This document shows, in pieces, positions 34,950-43,636 of a stretch of DNA of 64,000 nucleotides (position 1 is its first letter; each line of letters opens with the position of its first letter). Under the pieces are notes generated by a model, which was given only the letters and a program-made list of their open reading frames with translations, searched no databases and was not told where the DNA came from. Source of the stretch: Nothopassalora personata. Taxonomy: Eukaryota > Ascomycota > Dothideomycetes > Mycosphaerellales > Mycosphaerellaceae. A program made the position numbers and the translations under genes. The stretch lies in the NCBI GenBank assembly GCA_033816765.1, contig CM066289.1, positions 4,340,001 through 4,404,000 on the forward strand. Reading direction: 5' to 3'.

Positions 34950-35411
34950 ATGGACCTCGACGAACCCATCTCGACTGCGAACTCGTCCGGTCACTCCCTC
35001 CTGGCCATGGTCGGGAACAACACCGCCAGCCTCCGGCGCAACAGCATCGAGCTGAAAGAGCTGCTAGTTGCGTTACAGCAGCAGATCAAAGATCTATCTG
35101 AACAAGTCATCTTACTGCAAGCGCAAGTTTCGGATTTGAATGGGCAGCTGGCGGTGGAGCGGCAGAGTAGGGAGCATACGAGTCCTTCGTATGCTAGTTT
35201 ACAACAGGCGGAGCATGAGGTGGAGCGGGAGAGGACGAGGAAGAGTCCAAAGCAGCCGAGGTTTAGGTATTATCGGCATGATGATAGTGGGCCGCCGAGG
35301 TTGGGGATTGGGAATGGGAGTTTGAGGAAAGATATGGGGGTTGGTATAGGTGGTAATGGTGGCGGCAGTGGTGGTGGGGGAGTGGGCATTCAGAAGACGC
35401 GTTGGAATTAA
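34950..35411 (+). CDS. Small coiled-coil protein of unknown function
   Basis: A 153-residue ORF starting in the strong context CGCCATGGAC. Residues about 35-75 (ELKELLVALQQQIKDLSEQ and the following heptads) form a coiled coil. The C-terminal half is basic, then Gly-rich (GGNGGGSGGGG), and ends QKTRWN. I do not recognise a family. A shorter overlapping ORF upstream (from 34755) is not credible. Codon choice in the coiled coil looks normal, supporting a real gene, but evidence is limited. Confidence 0.5.
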   Translation: MDLDEPISTANSSGHSLLAMVGNNTASLRRNSIELKELLVALQQQIKDLSEQVILLQAQVSDLNGQLAVERQSREHTSPSYASLQQAEHEVERERTRKSPKQPRFRYYRHDDSGPPRLGIGNGSLRKDMGVGIGGNGGGSGGGGVGIQKTRWN

Positions 35412-35826
35412 TGGACTCGTGAATGTTCTGAAAAGCAAGTGCCAATGAACAACAACAAAGCATGTCAAAACTACAAAGAGGGTCCATACTCGAATGAAGA
35501 CTAGTGACGGCGTTTGTGCAGGGTAGGACGGTTCGCCATGACGCCCGCCACTCCAGTCGATCGGTCAAGGCTGAATGCAACAGCTTGCTGTAGTCATGCA
35601 ACCAAGACTCCTGTTCGGTAAGCAAGCGAAATACACAAAAGCTCAGTGCCTGCATGATTGTCCTCACGATGCATGATTGATTGGTCGCGGTCTTCGGCCC
35701 AACACACGCAATACTGAACTCGCTTGATGCAGCATGGGAAGCTCTGCAGCTACATCATGAAAGCACATTCAGATTACTGAGTACACCGTGATAAGACCAA
35801 ACATTCTGACCAACCCGTCATATCAC

Positions 35827-36702
35827 ATGCCGAGCTCTCCAGCAACGGCCACGGCCACGGCCACGGCCACCCCCTTGTCGGCAACACAGACATCTCAAAA
35901 CGTTACGAGTGCCACCAGCCCCGCTGTAACGACCTCTCCATCGCCATATCAAACTCCGACAAGCCAAGCACAACCTTCTCCTCCAACAACTCCAGCCGAT
36001 GTACAGCAACGAAGGACTACGACCACTTTCAAGTCAGCATACAGACGTCTCAAGCGATACGCTAATCGGACAAACGTCCTATGTGGCGTCCTCATTGCAC
36101 TTGCTGCTCTCGCATACGCCATCTGGACCGGCAGCTTTGGACATAAACTCACGAAATGGACAGCTCGTAACGACTTCCACCAGTCGTGTCGAGCAGATGA
36201 AGCAGCTGGATACACGTACGAGCAATGCAAGAGTACACTGGAGCAAGGACCTGTGCCTCCACCACGCATCAAGAGGGACATGCCCCAACCCGCGTCGACG
36301 GCACAAGCTCTGCTCGCAAGATATTGGTCTTTCTGGAGCTGGTATACGACCATAGTGTCAGAAGACTCCTGGGTGGAACTCTTATTGGGATTTGCAACCT
36401 TAATTCTCGCCATGTGGGTGTACGACCCGCATTACGCGCGGATCTATAAGTATCACAAAGCGACTTTGCTTGTGTGTATCGAGGGCACCATGCTGCTTTT
36501 CCCGACCCTGGTCCATCGGGACGTTGAGGCGAGACCTGCAACGTCCTTTGAGCTTGTTTCGTGGGCGAGTGCACTGACTATGGCCATTCTTATGGCACAA
36601 TGCTTCGGAAGGGAACGACAACTTGGTAACGCGCTCGCGTACGTCGTCCTCCCGCTTCTGTTCATCTATGGGTCCGTCTCCGCGGTCTTGAACACCTTAT
36701 GA
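35827..36702 (+). CDS. Five-helix membrane protein of unknown function
   Basis: This 291-residue ORF starts at the ATG at 35827; the frame opens earlier only at a GTG. A GGCCAC repeat near 35845-35870 encodes an Ala-Thr run, part of a disordered Pro/Ser/Thr N terminus of about 70 residues. Five membrane segments follow at roughly 82-101, 183-200, 210-227, 239-258 and 270-288. The first is preceded by YRRLKRYANRTN, and a soluble loop of about 80 residues with two Cys (FHQSCRADEA and YEQCKS) lies between helices 1 and 2. This layout recurs in uncharacterised Pezizomycotina proteins as I remember them. The role is unknown. Confidence 0.62.
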   Translation: MPSSPATATATATATPLSATQTSQNVTSATSPAVTTSPSPYQTPTSQAQPSPPTTPADVQQRRTTTTFKSAYRRLKRYANRTNVLCGVLIALAALAYAIWTGSFGHKLTKWTARNDFHQSCRADEAAGYTYEQCKSTLEQGPVPPPRIKRDMPQPASTAQALLARYWSFWSWYTTIVSEDSWVELLLGFATLILAMWVYDPHYARIYKYHKATLLVCIEGTMLLFPTLVHRDVEARPATSFELVSWASALTMAILMAQCFGRERQLGNALAYVVLPLLFIYGSVSAVLNTL

Positions 36703-37349
36703 TCGAACAAGGAACGAAAGTACGTGGATGGATAGTCTCACAAGTGGGATTGTTTGCGGACGCACTAGGTATGCCGTTGGCTGGTATCGTATTGGAATGG
36801 ATTCTGTAAGATTGAGATGGTGGAGCAGAGAAAGAAGACGACCTGGAACGAGGCGGCCACAAAGATTCGGAGCAAGGTGAGAGATGAGTTCTAGGAGCAC
36901 GTCGATGACTTTCCGCGAGCTGGTGTGTGGGATTCTGTCGCTAAGACAAGGTTGAGTACATGTTGAGATTCTGTAGATGTGATCTTTGTTTTTCGTGGAC
37001 CTGACAATCGTCCTTGGCAAGCATTGATCCAAGATCAGAGGCAGTTCTATACTGATATGCGAGCTGCCATCGGTTAGCCGTATAGATACACAAAACTACT
37101 GTTGGTGACGAGAACAGAAGGTGTTTGACTGATCTGACACCATCACCTGAGGCCGCAGTATAACTCTATCACACCCCATCGTTGGGCCTATAGTACCCGG
37201 CACAACGGCATTGTGACCTGACAATAATCAATTGTCACCAATTCTTCCGAGAACGGACAAACAGTCAGGATCTGGTATAGAACCAGGGCTGGATGGTTGA
37301 ATTCGCCAGGACAGCTGGTCATCAGGCACCTGTCGAGACCACAGTCAAA
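36703..37349. other. Intergenic region and decayed transporter 3' end
   Basis: I see no intact gene. The part next to 37349 can still be read on the minus strand as hydrophobic transporter-like sequence after a frameshift (VSIQFIALLIPGI), so it contains the eroded continuation of the adjacent pseudogene. Confidence 0.45.
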
Positions 37350-38320
37350 TCAATCCCGGGGATCAGGAGAGCGATGAATTGGATGGATACCACCTTGTCT
37401 GAAACGACCTGCGAGGCATGTCGAGCAAAAGACCGCAATGCTGCTAACACAGCCTGAAGGGATCTCGAGGATCGCTGTTTGCTCCGAGTCGTACCCGAAC
37501 TTCTTGATGATGGTAGCTTGGAACGAACTGACAGCGCCGTTAGGGACGGAAGAGGAAATGTAGATCAGACTTAGGAGCCAAGTCTGAGGATCCAGAAGAC
37601 ACTCCCAGACTTGCGCGGGTTTGAAGTTTTTGTTCTCAATTCCGGTCTGATTCTCCCTCAACTTCTGAATTGCACAGACTTTCTTCTGATGCGTGAGGCG
37701 CGAGGACATGGGATTATCAGGCAAGAGGAAGAAAGTCAAGATCACGATCGTGCAAGCTATCAGCCATGCTACGAGGAACATGATTTGCCAGCAATAAAAG
37801 GTCGCGTCGGTGATATGCTGAAAGCCGTAGGAGATCAGACTGCCGAAGATCATCCCCGTTCCCGTCCCCGTTCCTAAGTACCAGATCCTGACCCGTGGAG
37901 GCTGCTCGTGGCGTTTATACCACAAGCTCGTACTGAATATCAAACTTGGCGCCACTGCGCTTTCGAAGACGCCGAGGAGGACTAGTGTTGCTACGAGGGC
38001 GCCGTAGTTCTTGCACGCACACGTTATTGTAACGATGACGCCCCATAGGAAGACCATGGCGCCTAGATAATTTGCTGCTGGGAAGCGTTGCATGCCGCAA
38101 GCGTGTGGAAAGTCGAAGGCGAGGTATGAGACATAGAAGATTCGCGCAAGGTTGGAGAACTGATCTTTCGTGATGTCGGTGTTCTCCTCGAGGGGCCATG
38201 ACGTTGGCGTAGTTGATGAGAGTTTTGTCGAGGTACTGCGGGCAAGAGCAGCACCACATTAGGGGCATGATCACCGAGTCGGTCTTTCTTCGTGAACGCT
38301 TCTCGTCCCCGATGCTCATG
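37350..38320 (-). pseudogene. Broken Dal5-like MFS permease
   Basis: This is a remnant of an anion:cation symporter-type MFS permease (Dal5/allantoate permease group, usually about 500 residues). Recognisable pieces in minus-strand order are PQYLDKTLINYANVM, then in another frame QFSNLARIFYVSYLAFDFP, then again in frame MQRFPAANYLGAMVFLWGVI through IWYLGTGTGTGMIFGSLISYGFQH to AILEIPSGCVSS. At least one frameshift separates the first and second pieces, and the reading ends early at 37350 after only six or seven helices. The C-terminal half is missing apart from a short out-of-frame scrap. No TGG-to-TAG pattern is obvious, so decay looks like ordinary drift rather than RIP. Confidence 0.78.
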
Positions 38321-38784
38321 GGCTGGTTCGCATCGCGCCTTCATTGCGAAGGAAGTCGAGAACGGCATCGGCATTTCGAACATCCCTTGAATTCGCCGAA
38401 ATGTATGTCGATGACGGAGGAAGATGGTGCTGCTATGGCTTCGATGTCCTTCTTCTTCAGTGATGATAAGGGCGAAATTTCGATCGACTGTGGGAAGTCA
38501 ATTTGCAAATGAAGTTATTGTCCATGAGCCGGCTGAGATGTACGAAAGGAGATATTCTCCATCAGTAGGCTGTACTGTTGCAGCACATCTGCCGAAGTGG
38601 TAACAGCCTCCTCCATCGATAAGCCATGCTCCTCGCCGCTCTAAAAAGATAGTACTACGTCGCATGCAAGTCCTGGCCGCTCACGCTTAAACCAAGTTGG
38701 ATCTCTTCGATTCTGCATTATTGCCACGAGGAAACTCGCCTAGAGCCCTGGATCGGGCAGCTGCAGAAATGGGCAGGAATGCTG

Positions 38785-39055
38785 CGAAAAGTCTATGGGC
38801 AGACCCCAATCTGACTAACAATCAAATCCCATTAAATACTCACCCCCTAGCCCTCCGCTGCACTTGGGTTCTCTTACGAGATCCTCCCTCCCTCCGGGGG
38901 CCCCTGCTACCGTGGGCCCCTCTCAAGCTTGCTGCGGCTACAGGAAAGATAGATGCCACTAGCCTTCGCCGGGCGGGCATGCGCATTTGGAGTGCTAGAG
39001 AGCTAATCAAGTTTTGAGTGATGACTAAGATTGGGGTCTGCCCATAGACTTTTCG
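38785..39055. mobile_element. 271-bp MITE, Mutator-like (MULE) type
   Basis: This non-autonomous DNA transposon has perfect 28-bp terminal inverted repeats (38785-38812 and 39028-39055, beginning CGAAAAGTCTATGGGC). It is flanked on both sides by an identical 9-bp direct repeat, GGAATGCTG (38776-38784 and 39056-39064), the target-site duplication. A 9-bp duplication with simple TIRs is typical of Mutator-like elements; hAT would give 8 bp and Tc1/mariner TA. The internal 215 bp have no credible coding capacity and include a GC-rich stretch near 38890-38930. Confidence 0.9.
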
Positions 39056-39628
39056 GGAATGCTGTCGATGCCATAGATAAGGACCACCATGTGCAGCTTG
39101 TGATGCCGGACGGAATCATGTGCGTTTGATGCAGGCAACACGCTTTCTCCATGGCGATCGAATGCGCTCTGTGATGTTGAAGATGGCCGCGCCGTGAGCT
39201 CGAGTGGTATCGCAGCTTGAATGAAGTTTGATTGTGATTGCTGATCTGTAAGAGTCAGCTCGACGTTTGACGAGACCAGGCTCATGAGAGGGAAGGTGCA
39301 GCTGCGATAAAGATCTTTTTGATGGAACAGGACTTTTGAGATACCTTGTGCTCGCACTGAAAACGTGAAGAATCGTCTATCGTTTCGTTCTACCTGGCAT
39401 GTGCACCGCTGCGACCTTTCATCGGAAGTCAAGAGCCAACCGCTCCCACTACCACGAGTGAGCAGCAACCAATGATCCTCGTATCGCGCATCAACGTGCC
39501 ATATTCCATCCTTCATCATCTTGGTCTCTTGCAATAATTGCATTTGCTGCATTTGGTGCATTGTTGCGATGGTTGTGATTTCTGCAATTGATGCATTGCT
39601 GCAGTTAATGCAATACTCGCGTTCCGCT

Positions 39629-40826
39629 TTAAGCGCGGGACATGACGCCCCAGGCACGGATCTTGTTGTCGGTGTAACCGGCGAACAGAGTCTGACCGTC
39701 GGCGGACCAGGCAAGGGAGACACACTCTGGGTCACGAGCCTTGCCGCCAGCCTCGAGGAAGTCTGGGCGGAGCTCGTCAACCTTGCTCTTCTTCTCAAGG
39801 TCGAAGATGACGATCTCCTTGGCGGTGGCAGCGCACAACCAGTAACGGTTTGGAGAGAAGACGAGGGCGTGGATCTCGTCACCAGCCTGGAGGGAGTAGA
39901 GGTGCTTGGACTCGTTCAGGTCCCAAAGCATGGTGGTCCCGTCCTTGCCACCGGAAGCGCAGAGGGAGCCATCTGGAGAGATGGTGACGGTGTTGATGTA
40001 GCCGGTGTGGCCGATGTGGTCGGTCTGCAGGCGGCAGGTGGAGAGCTCCCAGACCTGGGAATGAAAGTCAGTCCCATGATCATTCAATGTATGATAGAAT
40101 GACAATCGTGTGCTCAGAGCGATATCAGTGCGCCGGTGAAGGCAAAGTGTGTCTCATGGCCCGTAGGCTCTGAAGTAGCAAATACTTTGTTGTAGCATCA
40201 TGTGAGGGGGTGGTTGGAATATTTCTTGCAGGACATACCTTGACGTACTTGTCCCAACCAGCAGAGACGATGACTGGGTTCTGAGGGTTTGGCGAGAAGC
40301 GCACGCAGGAGACCCACTCGGTGTGGCCCTTGTCGGTGATGGTGTACTTGCAGTCACCGAGGGTGTTCCACAGCTTGATGGTGCGGTCGCGCGAGCCGGA
40401 GACAATCTGGCGGTTGTCGGCGGAGAAGGAGACGGAGAGGACGTCGTTGGTGTGGCCGACGAAGCGGCGGGTGGTCTGGCCGGTGGAGAGCTCCCACAGG
40501 CGCAAAGTCTTGTCCCAGGACGAGGACAGAGCGTAGGCGCCGTCCGAGGAGATGACACAGTCGGAGACGATGTGCGAGTGGCCGTGGAGCGAGCGCTTTG
40601 GGTAGCCGTAGCTGGTGTCGTCGCGGGTCAAGTTCCAGATGATGAGCGTCTTGTCACGCGAGCCGGACAGGAGCATGTTGGGGCTGCGTATGGCTGTTAG
40701 TGTGTGTGGTCTCTCTTGCTCTACTGCTGGACTTGATCTATCTCACTTCTCGAGCGAGGTGGCCAAGCTGGTGACCCAGCCGGAGTGGCCCTCGAGGGTG
40801 CCGCGGAGTACGAGTTGCTCAGCCAT
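39629..40826 (-). CDS. CPC2: RACK1 orthologue, ribosome-bound WD40 protein
   Basis: This scaffold on the 40S subunit near the mRNA exit channel (yeast Asc1, Aspergillus CpcB/Cpc2, human RACK1) links translation to signalling. Exons 40747-40826, 40239-40683 and 39629-40054 splice to 316 residues, the standard length. The seven-bladed propeller is complete: [95 protein letters not shown] and [15 protein letters not shown]. The ribosome-binding basic patch of blade 1 (SGSRDK) is present. Intron 1 is 63 nt. Intron 2 is 184 nt and carries a snoRNA. Upstream, about 240 bp from the ATG, transposon-rich DNA begins. Confidence 0.96.
40112..40206 (-). ncRNA. snR24: Box C/D snoRNA U24 (snR24) in cpc2 intron 2
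   Basis: Within the 184-nt second intron the minus strand contains ATGATGC (box C, 40201-40195). TATTTGCTACTTCAGA follows at 40184-40169 and matches, as I recall it, the rRNA guide segment of yeast snR24. A conserved ATGAGACA is at 40157-40150, and CTGA boxes lie at 40128-40125 and 40117-40114. In S. cerevisiae, snR24 lies in the intron of ASC1, the same host gene. It would direct 2'-O-methylation in 25S rRNA. The terminal stem is weak and the second guide (upstream of the last CTGA) is only partly similar, so the exact ends are uncertain. Confidence 0.75.
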
Positions 40827-41067
40827 CTCGTCGGTGGGAGTGGGGTGGTGTTGGGGGCGGTGTTGGGGGTGGTGTTGGGAATGTGAGGACGGTGTTGTTT
40901 CTTCACGAGCGAGTCCGCGAAAAGAAAAGTTCAATGGCCGATTTGAGGTGGGCCAAGCAAAGCAGGGAAGCTAGCGGCCGACGCCGGCCGACTTCGACGG
41001 TGGCCTAGGCTTACAAAACCGGCAATTACGCTTATTCGAAATCCTTACTCGCTGCACTCGCTCTTCC

Positions 41068-41191
41068 TTAACAATAGCATTAACAATAGCATTAACAATA
41101 GCATTAACAATAGCATTAACAATAGCATTAACAATAGCATTAACAATAGCATTAACAATAGCATTAACAATAGCATTAATAATAGCATTAA
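41068..41191. repeat. 12-bp minisatellite, left arm
   Basis: About ten tandem copies of ATTAACAATAGC, the last ones with a C-to-T variant. The array ends at 41187-41191 (ATTAA), the target duplication of element 1. Long open readings such as NAIVNAIV in this stretch are artefacts of a 12-bp unit. Confidence 0.97.
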
Positions 41192-41384
41192 TGTCACCGT
41201 ACCGGCGCCCATTCACCTCGATCCGCGCGCACGTGCGTGGGCACCACAAGCGCGCCGCTGACTAAGCCGCTGACTAATCGGCTTGGCGCTCCCTTAAGTA
41301 TCTCGCGCTCTCCGCGCCTCTCTTAGATAGCTATCTATTCGACTTGTACCTTATCCGACCACGTGCTTGCACCTGCTTGTGACA
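41192..41384 (+). repeat. 5' LTR of element 1
   Basis: 193 bp, TG...CA ends. It contains a short palindrome (TAGATAGCTATCTA near 41324-41337), and the predicted RNA 5' end maps near 41333 from the self-priming match, leaving about 52 nt of R plus U5. Confidence 0.95.
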
Positions 41385-41386
41385 CT

Positions 41387-41396
41387 TCGAATAGAT
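41387..41396 (+). promoter_or_regulatory. Self-priming primer binding site, element 1
   Basis: TCGAATAGAT lies two bases after the 5' LTR. Its exact reverse complement ATCTATTCGA lies at 41333-41342 inside the LTR. No tRNA-type TGG follows the LTR. This is the arrangement used by Tf1, where the 5' end of the element's own RNA primes reverse transcription. Confidence 0.65.
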
Positions 41397-41534
41397 CATC
41401 ACCAACGTGTAGAGAGACACGAGAAGCTGCATTCGGGAGATTGCAGAGAAACCGCGACAGCACAAGGTGCTGAGATCAGGTGTTGGACTCGACTGAGTCG
41501 CACCTTGAAGTAGGTCATAGCTAACACAGCAGCA

Positions 41535-43607
41535 ATGGCAAGACCCACCGGCACCGGCGCGCCAGGCGCAGGCGCAGAGAACACTGACCGACGCGTCCAT
41601 CGCGCGTCCCTTAGTAGATCATCCTTCTTCACCCTCCCACCTGATCCGCCGGATCCCAACAGCGCGAACCCAGCCCAGGCGACTCAGACCCAAGGACGAG
41701 AAGAGGATATTGTGAACAAGCTCCTCGACGAGAACAACCAGTACCGCAAGCAGCATAAGAAAGTGTTCGACCAACTCCAAGAGATTGAAGAGGAGGAAGC
41801 CGAAACAGAACTGAACTTGGCTGATCTGTGCGGGCACGAGTTCATCGAGGATGAGACAGAAGACGAAGGAGCGGGCACGAGTGCAAGCGCACCTGAGAGG
41901 AGGGTTACTATCGACAACTTCCAGGAAGCTTTTGACTCACTGAATGGGCTGAACGCCGATAAGTTCAAGAAGACGGTCAACGACCACCCTCAAGCGATCC
42001 ACAAGATCCTGTGCGACATCGAGTCAGACCATCGCCGCACACACAAACTAAATGCGACACTCGAGATGGCCAACCGCATCAACCTCCGTAAGGCGCAAGA
42101 TGCAAAGGACCAGATGGACCGACTCGAGGATGCGATTGGTGAGGAACAAGCGGAGAACACCACTCTCAAGGAGGAAATCACCAAGTTGAAGGAGGAGATC
42201 GCAAAGCACGATAACACCATCAACGTCGACCCCGATGAACTTATCCAAGCCAAGGCTGATACGGCCAAGGCCACGGAAGCTAAGAAGCTGTACCGCACCC
42301 AGTGCAAGGCAGCTGAGGCCAAGCTTGTAGCTGCCGAGGAACGCATTGCTGAGCTCGAGAAGCAAAAGAAGGAACGAGGGCGGTCCAAGGAGAAACAGGA
42401 CCCACCTCCGCAGAGAACGGAGTCCGAAGAGTCGCTGGAGCGTCGCCAGAATGGCGGCAAGCCAAACAAGCCTCAGAAGTCCGGCAAGCCCACGAAGAAC
42501 AACGGAGATCCTGATTCGTCTGACTCTTCGGACGACGAGGATGGTGACAAGGACAAGAACCGCAAGAACAGTCGCAAGAGCGGTAGTCGCGAGAGGGCTA
42601 GTAAGAAGACGGACTCAGATGGCAACCCCATCTCGGCATACACCACATATGATGCCAACATGACTACCGGCATCAAGTCTTCTACCGAACCGAAGGCCCC
42701 TACCAAGTTCGACCCGAAGAGCGACGACATCAAGTTTCAAGAATGGCAGCGTGCTGCTGAAGCTAAGCTGCAAGCATCCAAGTACCGTACAGTAAAGGAC
42801 TCCCTTCAAAACGTCCAGAGCTGGCTGAAGAACGGCGCTTGGACATATGTCGACTCAAAGATTCCTAGTCTCACCAAGTCCACGGATGGCACAACTACCC
42901 AGTATGCCTCCGTTGATGAGATGATGGAGGATCTGGCTAAGCGCTACGGCACCCGCAACGCCCACGCCAACGCCATGACCAAGCTCAACACTCTTCAGCA
43001 AGGCGACAAGGAGAAGTTCAGCGACTTCTACCCATCCTTCCGCGAGAACGCCGACATCGTCAATCTGGACAACGGCGCCGAGGAGAAGAAGCTCGAGAAG
43101 GACTTCTTACTCCGCAAGCTGAATGCGCGCTACGACAACCGCATTATGAACGAGGATACGGCCAAGATGACTCTCGAACAAGTTGTCTCAGCACTGTACG
43201 ATTACGAGGACAAGTTTGAAGCCTACGACCTTAAGCACGGCAAGACCAGCAACAAGACCCAAGGTGACAAGAAGAACACCAAGGGTGGCGATGACAAGAA
43301 GGATAGCACTTCGAGCGGTGGAGGCAACACGAACACCACTACCAACCCGAATGCTAAGACCAAGTGGGCTGACCGTCCTCAGCAGTATCAGCACATCCAG
43401 CCTCTGGATGCGACTCGAGCCCAAGAATGCATCGACCAGAATCGGTGTCTGAAGTGCGAAGAAGAGGGACACCGCCGCGTTGACACAGACCAGTGTCCAC
43501 TGCGCGATGTTGCCCGCCGTCCTTTCGCACCAGGTTACAACCCAAGCAACAACCGTCGCAATGGTGGTGGCAATGCCAACAACAACGGCGGCGCGGGAAA
43601 CGCCTAG
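41535..43607 (+). CDS. gag: Gag polyprotein, element 1
   Basis: A structural protein of 690 residues forming the virus-like particle. The ATG at 41535 is about 150 bases after the LTR. Long coiled-coil segments occur at about 55-95 and 170-285. A charged Lys/Asp/Ser-rich linker follows, then a retrotransposon capsid-like helical region (about 385-560, with FQEWQRAAEAKLQASKYR and FSDFYPSFRENADIV). A zinc knuckle near 637-653 (CLKCEEEGHRRVDTDQC) has seven residues instead of four between His and the last Cys. The tail is Asn/Gly-rich. The -1 frameshift heptamer lies in the last four codons. Confidence 0.9.
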   Translation: MARPTGTGAPGAGAENTDRRVHRASLSRSSFFTLPPDPPDPNSANPAQATQTQGREEDIVNKLLDENNQYRKQHKKVFDQLQEIEEEEAETELNLADLCGHEFIEDETEDEGAGTSASAPERRVTIDNFQEAFDSLNGLNADKFKKTVNDHPQAIHKILCDIESDHRRTHKLNATLEMANRINLRKAQDAKDQMDRLEDAIGEEQAENTTLKEEITKLKEEIAKHDNTINVDPDELIQAKADTAKATEAKKLYRTQCKAAEAKLVAAEERIAELEKQKKERGRSKEKQDPPPQRTESEESLERRQNGGKPNKPQKSGKPTKNNGDPDSSDSSDDEDGDKDKNRKNSRKSGSRERASKKTDSDGNPISAYTTYDANMTTGIKSSTEPKAPTKFDPKSDDIKFQEWQRAAEAKLQASKYRTVKDSLQNVQSWLKNGAWTYVDSKIPSLTKSTDGTTTQYASVDEMMEDLAKRYGTRNAHANAMTKLNTLQQGDKEKFSDFYPSFRENADIVNLDNGAEEKKLEKDFLLRKLNARYDNRIMNEDTAKMTLEQVVSALYDYEDKFEAYDLKHGKTSNKTQGDKKNTKGGDDKKDSTSSGGGNTNTTTNPNAKTKWADRPQQYQHIQPLDATRAQECIDQNRCLKCEEEGHRRVDTDQCPLRDVARRPFAPGYNPSNNRRNGGGNANNNGGAGNA

Positions 43608-43636
43608 TCCACTCTGTGAGCGCAACACACAGTGGA
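43595..43636 (+). promoter_or_regulatory. -1 ribosomal frameshift signal, element 1
   Basis: The heptamer GGGAAAC (43595-43601) is in the correct phase of gag (G GGA AAC), two codons before the gag TAG. After a six-base spacer a hairpin can form: TCCACT (43608-43613) with AGTGGA (43631-43636), a C-C mismatch, then TGTG (43615-43618) with CACA (43626-43629), leaving a seven-base loop. Slipping back one base enters the pol frame with no stop. Confidence 0.75.

Noticed and set aside
39025..39882. Long minus-strand ORF overlapping the end of cpc2 and one end of the MITE
   Set aside because: It is a shadow frame of the cpc2 third exon; its composition (Ser/Pro/Arg) is that of an off-frame reading and its end lies in the MITE.
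41385..41400. tRNA primer binding site after the LTR of element 1
   Set aside because: No TGG at the LTR boundary and no match to a tRNA 3' end that I recognise; the self-complementary match explains the site better.
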